A stretch of DNA of 64,000 bases from Tetracentron sinense (GCA_015143295.1 CM026552.1:61126944-61190943); one strand, 5' to 3'. Shown: positions 19,597-31,500, counted from the stretch's first letter. Notes: generated by a model not told the origin, from the sequence alone. Translations and numbers: made by a program.

Positions 19597-19610
19597 TAAG
19601 GGGGGGAGGA
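19597..19610 (+). other. polypurine tract of element A
   Basis: AAGGGGGGGAGGA directly before the 3' LTR start; the site where plus-strand DNA synthesis is primed. Confidence 0.9.
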
Positions 19611-22125
19611 TGTAGAGCCCCAGACCTTTTCATGCTTAAAACATGACACTTTCGTTGTCATTTTGCCTTTTAAGAGGTATAATTAATAAATAAGGAAGAA
19701 ATTGGAAATTTCGAAATGTCAGAAATGTTCCTTTTCGAAGTACGAACACAACGCAAGTTGAATCGTCAAAATCGGATGAACGAGTCAAAAGATATGGCCA
19801 AAACAGTCTGAACCTGTAGGAAAACGTAGCTCGGTTACGCGCTAAAGACGTAGCTCGGTTACGCGCTAAGGACGTACTCTGATAACGTATACGTTGTGCA
19901 TCCGTTGTGCAACAGACAACGGGTACGTCGTGCAGCTCACCACGGGTACGTTGTACAGCACCACGGGCACGCTGTACATAAGACAACAGACAACGGGTAC
20001 GTCGTGCAGCTCACCACGGGTACGTTGTACAGCACCACGGGCACGCTGTACATAAGACAACAGACAAAGGGTACGTCGTGCAGCTCACCACGGGTACGTT
20101 GTACAGCACCACGGGCACGCTGTACATAAGACAACGGACAACGTGTTCCGCACTATCCACAACGGACAACGAGCTCAGCACAACGGGTTAGCACTATTCA
20201 CAGCACCACGAGTTGGCACTGTTCACAGCACAACGAGTTCGACACTCGTGTTTTTACAGAAATTTAGTAAGGGTGTTATGGTCTTTTGTCAGTTCACTCT
20301 TACCTTAAGAGTTTAACCCGAGGCTTTAGGGCATCATTCGACACTTAGAGAGTTTGAGAGAATAGGAGAAAGGGGAGAAGGCGATTCCAACCTAGGGTTT
20401 CCATTTTGGAGAGAAATCAAAGGGTTTTGAGACCCTAGATCACCTCCAGTGCGGGTTTTCTCCAAGATCTCGGCTCAAGCTCGTGAGGAGCATCTCCTCA
20501 AGCTAGGGCAGCAGCTACACAGTCATTTTGGAAAGGGGATTTCTTCCTCACTTGATCAAGGTAGGTACTTCTTACTACCCTCCTAGTTATAGTTCCTCTT
20601 TCCCCTTCTTTTCTTTTGATCTTCCTTCATTTACACATGTGCTATGAATGGTAAACGGTGAATGATGAATGGTAAACGGTGAATGGTGAATGGTAAATGG
20701 TGAATGGTGAATGGAGATGGAATGGGCGATTGGATGCCAATGGTTGTGTGTGATGAACAAATGGGGAAGGGCATTGTTCCAATAATGAACATACATGTAT
20801 GATTTGAGTAAAACCCATCTAGAAAAGCATGTTGTAGGGTAAATCCATAATGAACACACCATGTTTGATGAAATGCCAAGGTGAATAAAGTAAGCTGTAA
20901 ATTCGTGGGTGCATGCCTAATGAATTCTGAATATTGCTAGGGCCTATGATAGCATGTTTCCTGCTTTCCCAAAATGCTATGAATATTACATTACTCAATC
21001 TTTGATGCTATATGTGTTGTGAAATTACCCAAATGTCATCTTTAAATTGGAATGCAAGTATGTACACGGTTCCCACGAGCACGGCATGCATGGCATGATT
21101 TATCGAGGTTTTCAAGAACATGGTTAGAGGTGGGACATATCCTAAGATATGTTTTACCTCGCTTTTCACAAGAAGACAAGAACCAACATTCCACGAGGGG
21201 TCTCCCCTCACTCACAAGTGCATATCATGAAGAAGGGCCTCCCTTCCCTCGCAAGTACATACATATCATGAAGAAGGGTCTCCCTTCCCTCGCAAGTGCA
21301 TTGCATAAAGAAGGGTCTCCCTTCCCTCTCAAGGCATCTCACAAGCGCATCTCACAAGTACATCTCACAAGAGAATCTCACAAGTTACATGATCACAAGC
21401 AAGCACGCATGACATGCATGACATGACACGACATTCAAGAATCAAGCTAGATAGGCAAGACAAGCTTTCAAGTACGAAAAGATATTTCAAGTCAAGTCAA
21501 GAGCACGATGTTTTCAAGAGGATTTATCGGCTTTCTACGAAATACAAGCATGATTATGAATTGATTTACTTCCTTGTATGATATGAATTATTTCCGCTTG
21601 ACATATATGAATTGCTCCTGATTACGTATTGCCATTGTTATGCTATAATTGTTGGTTAGTATTTAGTACCCGCTGAGTATTTCATGCTCAGCCGTACTTC
21701 TTATGTCGGCAGGTTCTGAGGGAGCTGCTGCTCCATTTGATGTTTGTGCTCCTGGTCCATGGGTGGAAGAGGAGTACGTCGAGGAGCCTTTGGAGGAACC
21801 TCCCGTAGAGGGTTATCAATAGGTGGTGTTAGATTCTGAGTGGATTAACTGTGGGTGAGATGAGAGTTAGATTCATGTATTTTGGCGGGCATGTCCGCAC
21901 TTTCTTTTGGAGACTTTTTGTATAAACTTGGATTTGCGTATGTATATACATAGAGGTTTGGTAGTCTTCCACTGTGCTATGTTAGAGTATGTTTCCGCTG
22001 TTTATATCCTCTATTGTATATGCTCTGTGGGTTTTTGCAGGTTGGGTTGTCAAGCAAGTCATGAAATCCATGATTAGTCGTCCAAAGTTCACTCTAACTC
22101 CTAGGGTGGGTTTTGGGTCGCGACA
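19611..22125 (+). repeat. 3' LTR of element A
   Basis: 2515 bp, TGTAGAGCCC...GCGACA. Same internal order as the 5' LTR: 74-bp array 19916-20135, donor 20561, minisatellite 20646-20714, palindrome 21136-21151, acceptor 21712, small ORF 21703-21822. About 27 substitutions from the 5' LTR by eye. Confidence 0.96.
21703..21822 (+). CDS. LTR-encoded small ORF (39 codons), 3' LTR copy of element A
   Basis: Same peptide as at 14002-14121; the only difference seen is CAG to CAA in the last sense codon, which is synonymous. Retained start and stop. Translation unproven. Confidence 0.5.
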   Translation: MSAGSEGAAAPFDVCAPGPWVEEEYVEEPLEEPPVEGYQ

Positions 22126-22130
22126 GACAT
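22126..22130. repeat. target-site duplication, right copy (GACAT) of element A
   Basis: Identical to 11926-11930. The sequence after it continues B's gag frame. Confidence 0.95.
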
Positions 22131-23290
22131 AGCAGCCATGCAGGCGAAGCTTGACAGTGTTCTGGAATCCCTGAAGATTCTAATTGGCACCCGGACCGAA
22201 GAACCCTCCACCCTATCCCAACTGAAGAACCAGCCGAGCGACCTACACCTGAGCCTCGCCATTCCCCCTTCATCATACCTAATCCTATACCCGCAACAGA
22301 TGGAGGAGAGGAATATGACCAGTATAAAGAATGGCCAAAAATCTCACGCGTCCACCAGGACCAACCGTCATCCTCAGATCCAACCCCTTCCTTACAGGAC
22401 GAGATCAAGCAAATGAAAGAGGAGATGAGAAGAATGAAAGGTAAATCCACCAGTACAAGTCTATCACTGGAAAACTTAACCTTTTCATCAGGGGATGTTG
22501 TTCCCGTAGGTTTCAAGGTCCCAGACTTTGATAAATATGATGGCTCGGGCTGTCCAAAACAACACTTGCAGTTATACTTGGGGGACATGCTCTAACATAA
22601 TAAAAACTAGCCCTTGCTCATCCAATACTTCCAGAAGAGTCTGAAGGGGCAGCCCTTACATGGTGGATGTCGGTGGACAAACAGAGAGTCAAGACCTGGC
22701 AGGATGCCATGGACAGTTTCATAGAGCATTACTCCTTCAACCAGGAGCTCCGCTCTCAGAGGAGCCAGCTTGAACAGCTAAGCCAGCGCAACAATGAATC
22801 ATTTCTGGAGTACGCCACCTGCTGGAGGGAAATGGCAGCAAAGATCCCAACTCCTATCCCTAAGGAGGAACTGGTAGGCATGTTCATGGGCACCCTGAAG
22901 CAGCCTTATTCTACACTCATGGTGACCTTACCGGTAGTGGACTTCGGCACTATCGTCAGGACAGGTGCCCGTATCGAGACTGCTATCAAGAGCAGGGCCA
23001 TTCATTCCAGCCTAGTCTAGCAGAAATATTGGTCCCCGGGACCACAGAAAGAAGGAAGATGTACATATGGTTACTTCTACGGCACCCATCAGATTACCAG
23101 CTCCAGCAGCTCAGCAACAGTCAGTTAGCAGGAATACCCGACCAGCCCGACCAATTCAGGGGCAAAACCTTCCTCCCAGAAACTTTACCCCCCTTCCATA
23201 CACACTCAGCCAGTTGTTGGAATTCCTCACCAAGCATGGCCTTCTAGAGCTGAGAGGTCCTATGCCTCTTCTACCTCCAGACAAATAGGG
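22129..23290 (+). pseudogene. gag of element B, main part, frameshifted
   Basis: Continues from the 20 codons before element A: IAAMQAKLDSVLESLK in the first frame to a stop at 22414. After a shift, FKVPDFDKYDGSGCPKQHLQ (about 22510-22570) and, after another shift at about 22600-22667, VKTWQDAMDSFIEHYSFN and NNESFLEYATCWREMAAKIP follow to 23020. These are typical of the Ogre/Tat gag core. The C-terminal part includes YTLSQLLEFLTKHGLLELRG (near 23200-23260) and a lone FHRGPGHATDYC Cys/His motif near 23329-23362. At least three frameshifts or stops are present. Confidence 0.85.
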
Positions 23291-24230
23291 TAAGAATTAC
23301 AATGCCGACCATCACTACGCCTTTCACAGAGGCCCAGGCCATGCCACAGATTATTGCACAGGCCTGAAGTGTGCAATCCAAGATCTCTTGGATGAGGGAA
23401 GGGTTGAGCTGGCTCCCAGCAACACCAGTATCAATCAGGTGCCATTGTCCCTACATAACAATCAAATCAATTTTATCCAATGGGAAGAGCCCGGGGCAGG
23501 ACAGCTAGGACCCAGCACACCCGCAGTGAATGACGGCATCATCAGGCCCTCTTATCGATCACCTGTCATAATCCCCTTCCCCCAATCAAACATATAGACT
23601 GTTCAATCTCTAACCCAAATACCTACCCCTGAGCAGATCATCTACACAATTCCTTGCCCTGCAAATTGGCCAACAGCTCCAGCTCAAGCCTCAACCTCTT
23701 CAGGTCCTGTTCGGATCCCTTACATCTCAGAACCTCCCTTCAACCTCAACCGAGTACCCGCTCCCCTCTCTCTTATCCTTGAGAGCGAGAGCATAGCCTA
23801 CCTAACCAGATCTGGTCAGGTATATCAACCTCTTACAGCCGAGCCGGTAAAGGTGAAGAATACAGAGGCAGAGAAACAGAAAGCAGGGGTGTCAGACCCA
23901 TAGAAGGAAGCAGCAGATTCAGCGGTTTTATTGAAGGTCCTAGAAAAAGCAGAGGAGTTCAATATCACTCAGCAACTGAACAAGGTCCCAGCACAGATAT
24001 CCATCTTGGATCTTCTTCTCACTTCAGAGCATCACAGGAAGCAATTGCTCCAAGTATTTGGTAATACCCATGTAACGCCAGATATAACGCTGGAGAAACT
24101 GGGGTAAATGGTAGGGCAAATCCTTGAACCCAAAGTTGTCTCCTTCACAGAAGAGGAGATACCGGACAGCGACAGGGACCATACCGGGCTTTGTACATTG
24201 TAGTATAGTGTATGGACCGAACATTATCAT
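23291..24230 (+). pseudogene. gag-protease linker of element B
   Basis: Pro/Ser-rich linker with short open stretches, for example DLLDEGRVELAPSNT near 23377-23415, and EEFNITQQLNKVPAQISILD followed by LLLTSEHHRKQLLQVFGN near 23948-24065. That second stretch precedes the protease in Ogre/Tat polyproteins. Stops at 23288, 23597, 23902 and 24104 break it. Confidence 0.65.
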
Positions 24231-25212
24231 CAGCGTTCATCGATAATGGCTCCGGCCTGAACGTCTGCACACTCTCCACACTCTAAGAACTAGTCTTGGA
24301 CCTCAATCAAGTGAAGAAAAGACCTATGACCATCAGGGCCTTTGATAATACCACCAGGCAAAACCTCGGTGACATCGACCTAACCATCGAGGTCGGACCC
24401 GCTCAGTTCTCAACAAACTTTCAGGTGGTGAACGTGTCAGCCTCTTTCACTCTGCTCATAGGGAGGCCATGGATCCATACAGCTGGAGCCATTCCCTTCT
24501 CTTTGCATCAAAGAATCAAGTTCATCCAGAATGACCGTCTGATTTTTATTTCGTCTGAAGAGTTAGCAAATTCCTTTGGGGACGTCCAAGAGCTGGGGCA
24601 AGGCACTGCCTTCATGACATTTCAGTTCGAGCAGATTAGTTCTATCACCCAGGTAGAACAGCAAGGCAAGCAAGCAGTGCCGCCGTTTGTCAGAATGATG
24701 GCCAGAATGAACTATCAACCTGAAAGTGGTCTCGGTGCCAGGAATCAGGGCATGGAGAAAAGAGGCCTCCTTGTTATACACCTCCCTTTGGTTTGGGATA
24801 CAAACCTAGATACGAGGACTACCTTTCTTAGTTGACTAGGAAGAGTAGACAATCGGCGAAACCTGAACCCCGACCACACATCTCTGTAACCTTCCCCGTG
24901 GGAATCTATGAGACCTACCTGGAAACCTCTGTTGCACCCGTTGCCTTAACACCCCAGCCCAGTGACGAGTCTTCAGGGATTCCAGAACCAGAAGTGTTCA
25001 CCATAGCCCAGATATTCGACGAGCTAACTGTCGAAGATGCTACCGAAGCAAAATATCCAGTGGAAGAGCAGGTCTGCACCCTCTCTAACAGTGCCGAAGT
25101 GTCATCCAGTCGCCAGCCACTGATCCATTGGTGGACTGAGGCTCTCACCATCGAGGCCAGCCAGGGCCGGGGCAAGCATAGTGCAGGACAAGTTGGTCCA
25201 AGACAGCAGTGA
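24231..25212 (+). pseudogene. aspartic protease of element B, with a G-patch-like tail
   Basis: Active-site motif FIDNGSGLNVC with Asp at 24242: DNGS where most retroviral proteases have D[TS]G. This form is usual for Tat/Ogre elements. The second half has LLIGRPWIHTAGAIPFSLHQ (24450-24505), including the conserved hydrophobic-LGRPW motif. Near 24700-24760 the reading YQPESGLGARNQGMEKRG resembles a G-patch-like segment (GLG...QG). A stop at 24283 and another at 24833 break the frame. After it lies an acidic linker to about 25212. Confidence 0.75.
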
Positions 25213-25477
25213 AGCAGCATCACCCTTCTCCTCCATTTACTTCTCTTTAGCTCCCGTTTGTAAAATCCAAAAGTCAGGCCACTATCGGCCTCTTTTTGTG
25301 TGAGTCTTTTTGTAACAAGTCATTTTGAAAATCAGATTGTTTTGACTCAAAAATCTATTTTTCAAAAAAACATTTTATATCGGCTGATGACAAAATCACA
25401 CGGACTCTTCCCCTGGAAGGCCTAGTGTCCTGAAGCCAATAAATCATCATCATCAAAGCATGCTAAACTGAAGCTAA
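25213..25477 (+). other. linker without reading frame inside element B pol
   Basis: T-rich stretch between protease linker and RT. No domain recognised. A similar non-coding gap here in Ogre elements has been described as an intron, but no convincing splice pair was identified in this copy. Confidence 0.4.
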
Positions 25478-26620
25478 TTGGTATGCCAGGAAATTACCTC
25501 TGACAGGGCTACCCTTCAAACCCTCCTTGAACTCTCCGAAGCAGTGTATGACTCAGAACAGGAAGATGAACCACCTCAGGAAATTCTGGACCTCCTCAAG
25601 CACAACGAAGGACTTCTGCAGTCTAACAGGGAGGACACTGAAACAGTCAATCTGGGATCCGTAGAGAACCCCCGGCTAGTCAAAATCGGCACTAGCGTGA
25701 ACCGTCAGTGGAGAGCAAACATGATCAGTTTCTTGAGAAGCTACAGTGATGTCTTCGCCTGATCATATGCTGACATGCCAGGCCTAGACCCAGCATTGGT
25801 GGTACACAGGCTGCCCTTGAACCCCGATGTCAGACCAGTGAGGTAGAAACTGAGACGGATGAGGCCCGAATGGTCACAGAAGGTCAAGGAAGAAGTTGAG
25901 AAGCAGATCAATGCAGGCTTCCTGACAGTTGTAAACTACCCTGAGTGGTTGGCCAACATAGTCCCAGTAGCCAAGAAGGATGGCAAGGTCCGCATGTGTA
26001 TCGACTACCGGAATTTAAACATGGCAAGCACCAAAGACAACTTTCCTCTCCCGCACATTGACGTTCTGGTCGACAATACTGCTGGGCACAAAACTCTCTC
26101 ATTCATGGATGGTTTCTCCGGATACAACCAGATCAGGATGGTAGAAGAGGACATGGAGAAAACCTCCTTTATCACGCCTTGGGGCACATTCTGCTACAAG
26201 GTCATGCCCTTCAGACTCAAGAACGCAGGGGCTACCTACCAGAGGGCCATGACGGCCTTGTTCCATGACATAATGCACAAGTCCACTGAAATCTACGTGG
26301 ATGACATGATCGTCAAATCACCGACAGCCGAACGGCACCTAGAAGACCTGAAGAGACTCTACGATAGACTCTGAGAGTACGACCTAAGACTGAACCCGGC
26401 CAAATGATTCTTTGGAGCCTCATCAGGAAAGCTCCTTGGCTTCATAGTCAGCAAAAGAGGCATTGAGATCGATCCAGCTAAATCTAGAGCTATCATCGAA
26501 ATGCCAGCACCCCAAACTGAAAAGGAGATCCGTGGTTTCCTAGACAGAATTCAGTACATCAGTCGGTTCATTTCTCAGCTAACTCCGATCTGCGAGCCGA
26601 TCTTTAAACTTCTCTGAAGA
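25478..26620 (+). pseudogene. reverse transcriptase of element B
   Basis: Linker NLGSVENPRLVKIGTSVN near 25650-25705, then RT: WSQKVKEEVEKQINAGFL, PVAKKDGKVRMCIDYRNLN (25965-26020) and FSGYNQIRM. The catalytic YVDD box lies at 26294-26305, complete. The thumb includes FIVSKRGIEIDPAKSRAI and IRGFLDRIQYISRFI, ending at a stop near 26618. Stops at 25760, 26372 and 26405 make it defective. Sequence matches the Ogre/Tat type of RT rather than the chromoviral type of element A. Confidence 0.9.
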
Positions 26621-26639
26621 ACACGCCGACAGTCTGGAC

Positions 26640-27050
26640 AGTAGAATGCCAAAAAGCCTTTGGCAGAATAAAGCAGTATCTTCTGAATCCTCCAGTACTT
26701 GTGCCTCCTACACCGGGACGTCCACTGCTACTCTACATCTCTGTACAAGAAACCTCCATGGGGTGTATTCTGGCACAACATGATGAGACTGGCAGAATAG
26801 AGCAAGTCATCTACTATATCAGTAAGCATCTACTTGAGTACGAAGAGCGGTACAGCCCTCTTGAGAAGACATGTCTGGCACTGGTCTGGGCAATCAACGT
26901 CTTCGGCACTCTCTGCTTTCCTACCCGGTAATTTTGCTCTCCTGGATGGACCCACTGAAATATCTACTAGAAAAGCCAGCCACCACTGGAAGGACTGCCC
27001 GATGGCTTATGATGTTATCTGAATTCGACATCACGTACATGACACAAAAG
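26640..27050 (+). pseudogene. first RNase H (connection-like) of element B
   Basis: Follows the RT thumb. LLLYISVQETSMGCILAQHD (26715-26780), VIYYISKHLLEYEERYSPLE (26805-26865) and LMMLSEFDITYMTQKSIKGQ near 27005-27065. The position normally holding the first catalytic Asp reads S-V-Q-E, in keeping with degeneration of this domain in Tat/Ogre elements, where a second RNase H has been acquired. Frameshifts near 26930. Confidence 0.75.
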
Positions 27051-27129
27051 TCAATCAAGGGGCAGGCGATAGCAGATCACCTGGCCCACAGTCCGACCCA
27101 GGACTACGTGTCTGTACATGATCAGTTTC

Positions 27130-27631
27130 CAGATGAAGCTATCCTGTATACGGAAGTGGATAAACAAGAATACTCTGGCTGGGAGTTGTACTTTGACGAA
27201 GCTGCCAACAGTCATGGGCATGGGGCAGGAGCAGTCCTAATCTTACCTAAAGGAGCAACCTCCCTATCTCAGTCAAGCTGAAGTTCAGATGCTCCAATAA
27301 TAAAGCAGAGTACGAGGCATGCATAGCCAGACTAAAAGAAGCCCTGGACATCGGGATTGAAGAGGTAGACGTCTACGGTGACTCATCTTTGGTAATCTGT
27401 CAGGCGAATGAGTCATGGGCCATCCGAGAAGCAAGGCTAGTCCAGTACATAGCCTACCTCAATCTATTAATCAGTCGATTCAGAAGAATCAGCTTCAGCC
27501 ACCGGTCTAGGAACCAGAACAGATTCGCCGACGCACTGGCCACTCTATCTTCAATGGTACAAATCCCTACAGACATCATACTCTGGCCGATAAAAATTCA
27601 GCAACAGGATCAGCCTGCCCACTACCTTTAG
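27130..27631 (+). pseudogene. second, plant/archaeal-type RNase H of element B
   Basis: ELYFDEAANSHGHGAGAVLI (27183-27242) supplies the first Asp; NKAEYEACIARLKEALDIGI (27298-27358) carries the Glu; VDVYGDSSLVI (27366-27400) the second Asp; RSRNQNRFADALATLSSM (27505-27560) the last Asp. All four catalytic acids are in place. A frameshift near 27280 and the stop at 27629 break the frame. The duplicated RNase H is the strongest marker of the Ogre/Tat lineage. Confidence 0.85.
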
Positions 27632-28906
27632 ATCGAGGAAGTATCAAACAATAAGCCTTGGTATGCAGACATCAAGCAGTATCTCGATGACGGGACCTTC
27701 CCTTTCGATGCTACCAAGACAAACCGCTGGACAATCAAAAGACTGGCCATTCAGTTCGTCCTATCAGGGGGCATCTTATACAAAAGGTCACCGAACCTAC
27801 TCTGGCTCAGATGTCTAGATACCAGTGAAGCAGCACAGGTAGTCGAAGAAGTTCATGGAGGAACCTGCGGCCCACACATGAACGGGTTGATGTTATCTAA
27901 AAAGATATTGAGGCTAGGCTACTACTGGTCCACCATGGAATCATACTGTTGCAAGCATGTACAGAAGTGCCACCAATGCTAAATCTATGCCGACAGGGTA
28001 TGTGCACCGCCGAACAGGCTGCACAATCTCACCGCTCCTTGGTAATTCTCAGCTTGGGGCATCGATGTCATCGGACCCATACCTCCGAAAGCATCAAACG
28101 GACATTGATTCATCCTGGTAGCGATCGATTATTTCATGAAATGGGTCGAGGCAGCCTCTTATGCCAGCGTCACAGCCTCAGTGGTTCAGTGTTTTCTGAA
28201 AAGGGATATCATCTGTCGATACGGGGTCCCATATGAGATTGTAACAGACAATGCACTCAACTTCTGCGACAAGGGGATGACTGACCTCTGCCAGAAATTC
28301 AAGATCCAACATCACAACTCTACGCCGTACAGGCCATAGACCAATGGTGCAGTTGAAGCCGCCAACAAGAATCTAAAAAAAATCATAGAGCAGATGGCAA
28401 CCAAGTACTCTGCCTGGCATGAATTGCTCCCTTATGCACTCATGGCCTATAGAACGTCCCTCCGAACCTCAACAGGAGCAACACCATTCGCTTTGGCCTA
28501 TGGCATGGAAGCAGTCCTCCCTGTCGAAGTACAAATTCCATCACTCCGGGTGTTAATGGAAGCAGAGCTCTCAGAAACGGAATGGGCGTAGACCCGGTAT
28601 GAGCAACTGAAACTGATCGAAGAGCGGCGACTGAAAGCCATCAACCACTCTCAGGCCTATCAGAGGCGCATGGCTAGGGCATTCAACAGAAAAGTCAATA
28701 CAAGAAGCATCGAGATCGGTGACCTGGTTCTCCGAAAAATATTGCTAAACTGCCCTGACCTAAGGGGCAAGTTCACTCCCAACTATGGAGGCCCATACGT
28801 CGTCCGAGACAAATTCTCTAGCGGTGCCCTTCTACTCAAACGTATGGATGATGAAGACCTCCCAGAGCCCGTCAATATAAACAAAGTCAAAAGATACTAC
28901 GCTTAG
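27632..28906 (+). pseudogene. integrase of element B
   Basis: Zinc-finger HHCC: HGGTCGPHMNGLMLSKKIL then YCCKHVQKCHQC (27853-27980). Catalytic core: Asp in WGIDVIGPIPP (near 28060), Asp in VTDNALNF (28239), Glu in NGAVEAANKN (28344-28372). The C-terminal part has YGMEAVLPVEVQIPS and NYGGPYVVRDKF, ending NKVKRYYA-stop at 28904. No chromodomain follows, as expected for Tat/Ogre. In-frame stops near 27978, 28050, 28110, 28338 and 28589. Confidence 0.9.
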
Positions 28907-29792
28907 GGTCTAGATCTGATAGGTGCTTTACACTTGTAGTTTCTCCGGGAAATGACAAGAGGTCATACTTGGTACACTCTTCATCCCTCTTTCCTGTAAC
29001 CCGTTTACAAATCAAATGAATCTCGCTAGTTAGCCCCATGAGCCTGATAGCCCTTCTTTCATTACACTTTTCAGGGACACCCTCCCTCGCCCTCTACGGT
29101 ATTGGCCTGAACTACGTCATGACCTGATCTTGCAAAGGTACATAGGCAGCCTATCAAATCAGGTGCGGTCACATATAGGGTATCCACTCCCCGACTCTCC
29201 CCAAATAGAGTCCCTCTTTCCCTAAAGGAGTCATCAGCTCTCCCCAAATAGAGACAAACTCTCCCAGCTTCCCAAACAAATCGACTCACATGGGTACAAA
29301 ATTTCTATCAAAAGAAAGCCCAAAATAGAAGTCGAAACATTTCAACAGTCAGAGACTCCCCACGGAGACAATCTCTTCAGACTCTTTACCCAACAGAGAC
29401 AACCTCTCTCGCTCTCTCTCCCCCATCCCCAAAAAAAAATTCATCACCGGGAATCATAAGGCACAGGCCTTAAGCAAACAAATCCCCCCGAAAACAGAAG
29501 AATCCTCTCCAGAGAGTGAAAATTAATTATATCAAACCAAAACCTCCAAGGGAGAGCAAATCAACTACAAATAGAAGAAATCCCAGGGTGTCCCAAACTT
29601 CGGTCCCTCAGCCTACATTTCGTCCTACTATAAGTCTTCCTCGATCCCTTAGGAATTACGAGTGCAAGTGTAATATCACATCTGAATCCCCAGTGGAAAT
29701 ATCATCCTCAAATCCCTAGAGGAGCGCCATTCAGGGCTATGACGGGAGAAGACCTATTTTTCTCTACATAAATAAAACCTCCCCAGTAAGTC

Positions 29793-30008
29793 GCGGGCAT
29801 GAGTGAAAACCGGCAATGGCCTCATTGCGCAAAAATCATACGATCCCCAGACCTAGTCTTGTGACTAAGGGCAAAAAAGGGACATAAATCAATCAGCTTC
29901 GCAGGCATGAGGGAAACCGGCAACGGCCTCATTGCGCAAAAATTATGCGAACCCCATGACTTAGTCATTCCAAGGGTAAAAAAGGGAGATAGGCTGAAGA
30001 GCAGTTTG
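29793..30008. repeat. 108-bp direct duplication in the 3' UTR of element B
   Basis: Copies start at GCGGGCATGAG (29793) and GCAGGCATGAG (29901). Both hold an ACCGGCAAYGGCCTCATTGC motif and end in GGGCAAAAAAGGGA-like sequence. Clearly diverged. Confidence 0.75.
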
Positions 30009-30764
30009 GCAACAACATTCGGTAGCAATCAGGCTAGCCAGATAAATCCCCTACAGTAGTCCCCAGCAAGTGGCATGGAAGAGCAGCTTCCCCAACACTA
30101 GGCTCAAGCAGAGTTCAGATCCCCAGCAGTGATCTATGGCAGTGTCATATCCCTCAGCAGATCCCCAGCAATGGTCTACAATGGCATTACATCCCCCAGT
30201 GGATCTCCCCAATAAAAGCATCCTATTTGCTCCCCCAGCAAGCTTCTCCCCAGTCAGAGTCTAATCTCCAGCAGTGACAAAACAAACAGGCTACCCGTGA
30301 GCATCCTCAGTGGTGAAAAAACCTCTTCTGGGTCATACTCTGCTCTCCAAGAGCGAAAGGCAGACTAAAGAACTCCCCAAAGCCCTGACTAAGGCACTTT
30401 CCTGGCAAAACTGATAGCTAGTTGAACATTCTTTTGTTGAAAGAAATTTTTTTACAAAGGACCAAAACCTTTACAAAATGTTTTTTTAAAAAAACTCTTT
30501 GGTATCCTGACCAGATCGTACCAGCCTGCACTGAGCAGCCCCAGCAAGTCAAAACAGAAGAAGCCGACATCATGCATCCCTGCCAGTCGCAATCAGCAGA
30601 GTCATGGGAAAGCATCCTCGCCTTTATCCCCTGCATGACATCCCTGTATAGCGTCACACTTCTGGTGTCCAAACTCCTCAGCATCATCTTTGATCAAAAT
30701 CCAGTGCCTCTAGGCCATTTCAATCATTCGGCTAGTGCCTCTTGGACATGCCGCCCCCTTTTCG

Positions 30765-31500
30765 ACACCCCCGTGCATCCTCGACATCCCGTGTATACCT
30801 TTACAGCGTATACCACCTGCATGTCCTCTCTTTCGACACCCCCGTGTGTCCTCGACATCCCGTGTATACCTTTATAGCGTATACTACCTGCATGTCCTCA
30901 ATTTTGACACCCTTGTGTGTCCTCGACATCCCGTGTATACCTTTACAGCGTATACCACCTGCATGTCCTATCTTTCAACACCCCCGTATGTCCTCGACAT
31001 CTCGTGTATACCTGTACAGCATATACCACCTGCATGTCCTCTCTTTCGACACCCCCATATGTCCTCGACATCCTGTGTATACCTTTACAGTGTATACCAC
31101 CTGCATCTCCTCTCTTTCGACACCCCCGTGTGTCCTCGACATCTTGTGTATACCTTTACAGCGTACACCACCTGCATGTCCTCTATTTGAACACCCCCGT
31201 GTGTCCTCAACATCCCGTGTATACCTTTACAGTGTATACCACTTACATGTCCTCTCTTTCGACACACCCATGTGTCCTCGACATCCCGTGCATACCTTTA
31301 CAGCGTATACCACCTATATATCCCTCTTTCGACACCCTCGTGTGTCCTCGACATCCCGTGTATACCTTTACAGCGTATACCACCTGCATGTCTCATCTCT
31401 AACACCCCTCGTGTCCTCGACTTCCCCTGTGTAGCTTTACAGTGTACACCACCCGCATGTCACCCCCTTCAACACCCTGTGTGTTCTTGACACCCTGTGT
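30765..31500. repeat. 71-bp tandem array, about ten copies, in the 3' UTR of element B
   Basis: The landmark ACCTTTACAG recurs at 30797, 30868, 30939, 31010, 31081, 31152, 31223, 31294, 31364 and about 31433: seven intervals of exactly 71 bp, then 70 and 69. Units contain CCTCGACATCCCGTGTATAC and ACCACCTGCATGTCCTCTC. As 71 is not a multiple of 3, the array stays open in several frames, giving spurious ORFs of up to 230 codons. Confidence 0.95.

Larger units (their letters stand above)
11931..22125 (+). mobile_element. Element A: young, complete Tekay/Del-like Ty3/gypsy chromovirus nested in element B
   Basis: 10,195 bp with LTRs of 2494 and 2515 bp, perfect 5-bp target duplication GACAT, iMet-type PBS, gag, a short intron, a protease-RT-RNaseH-integrase-chromodomain frame, and a PPT. 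By eye the LTRs differ at about 27 sites in about 2.5 kb, mostly transitions, plus one 21-bp length difference. With a commonly used plant rate of 1.3e-8 per site per year this is of the order of 0.4 My (inference). Coding defects are few: one frameshift and one stop in gag and one stop in pol. Confidence 0.96.

Noticed and set aside
18896..19633. 245-codon minus-strand frame opposite element A integrase
   Set aside because: Antisense shadow of a conserved pol gene; no independent motif.
30742..31434. 230-codon open frame, and two other long frames over the same stretch
   Set aside because: Produced by the 71-bp tandem array, which has no stops in several frames; 71 is not divisible by 3, so the frames cycle. 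Not a gene.
30765..31500. CRISPR-like regular repeat
   Set aside because: Units are directly tandem with no unique spacers, and the context is a plant retrotransposon.
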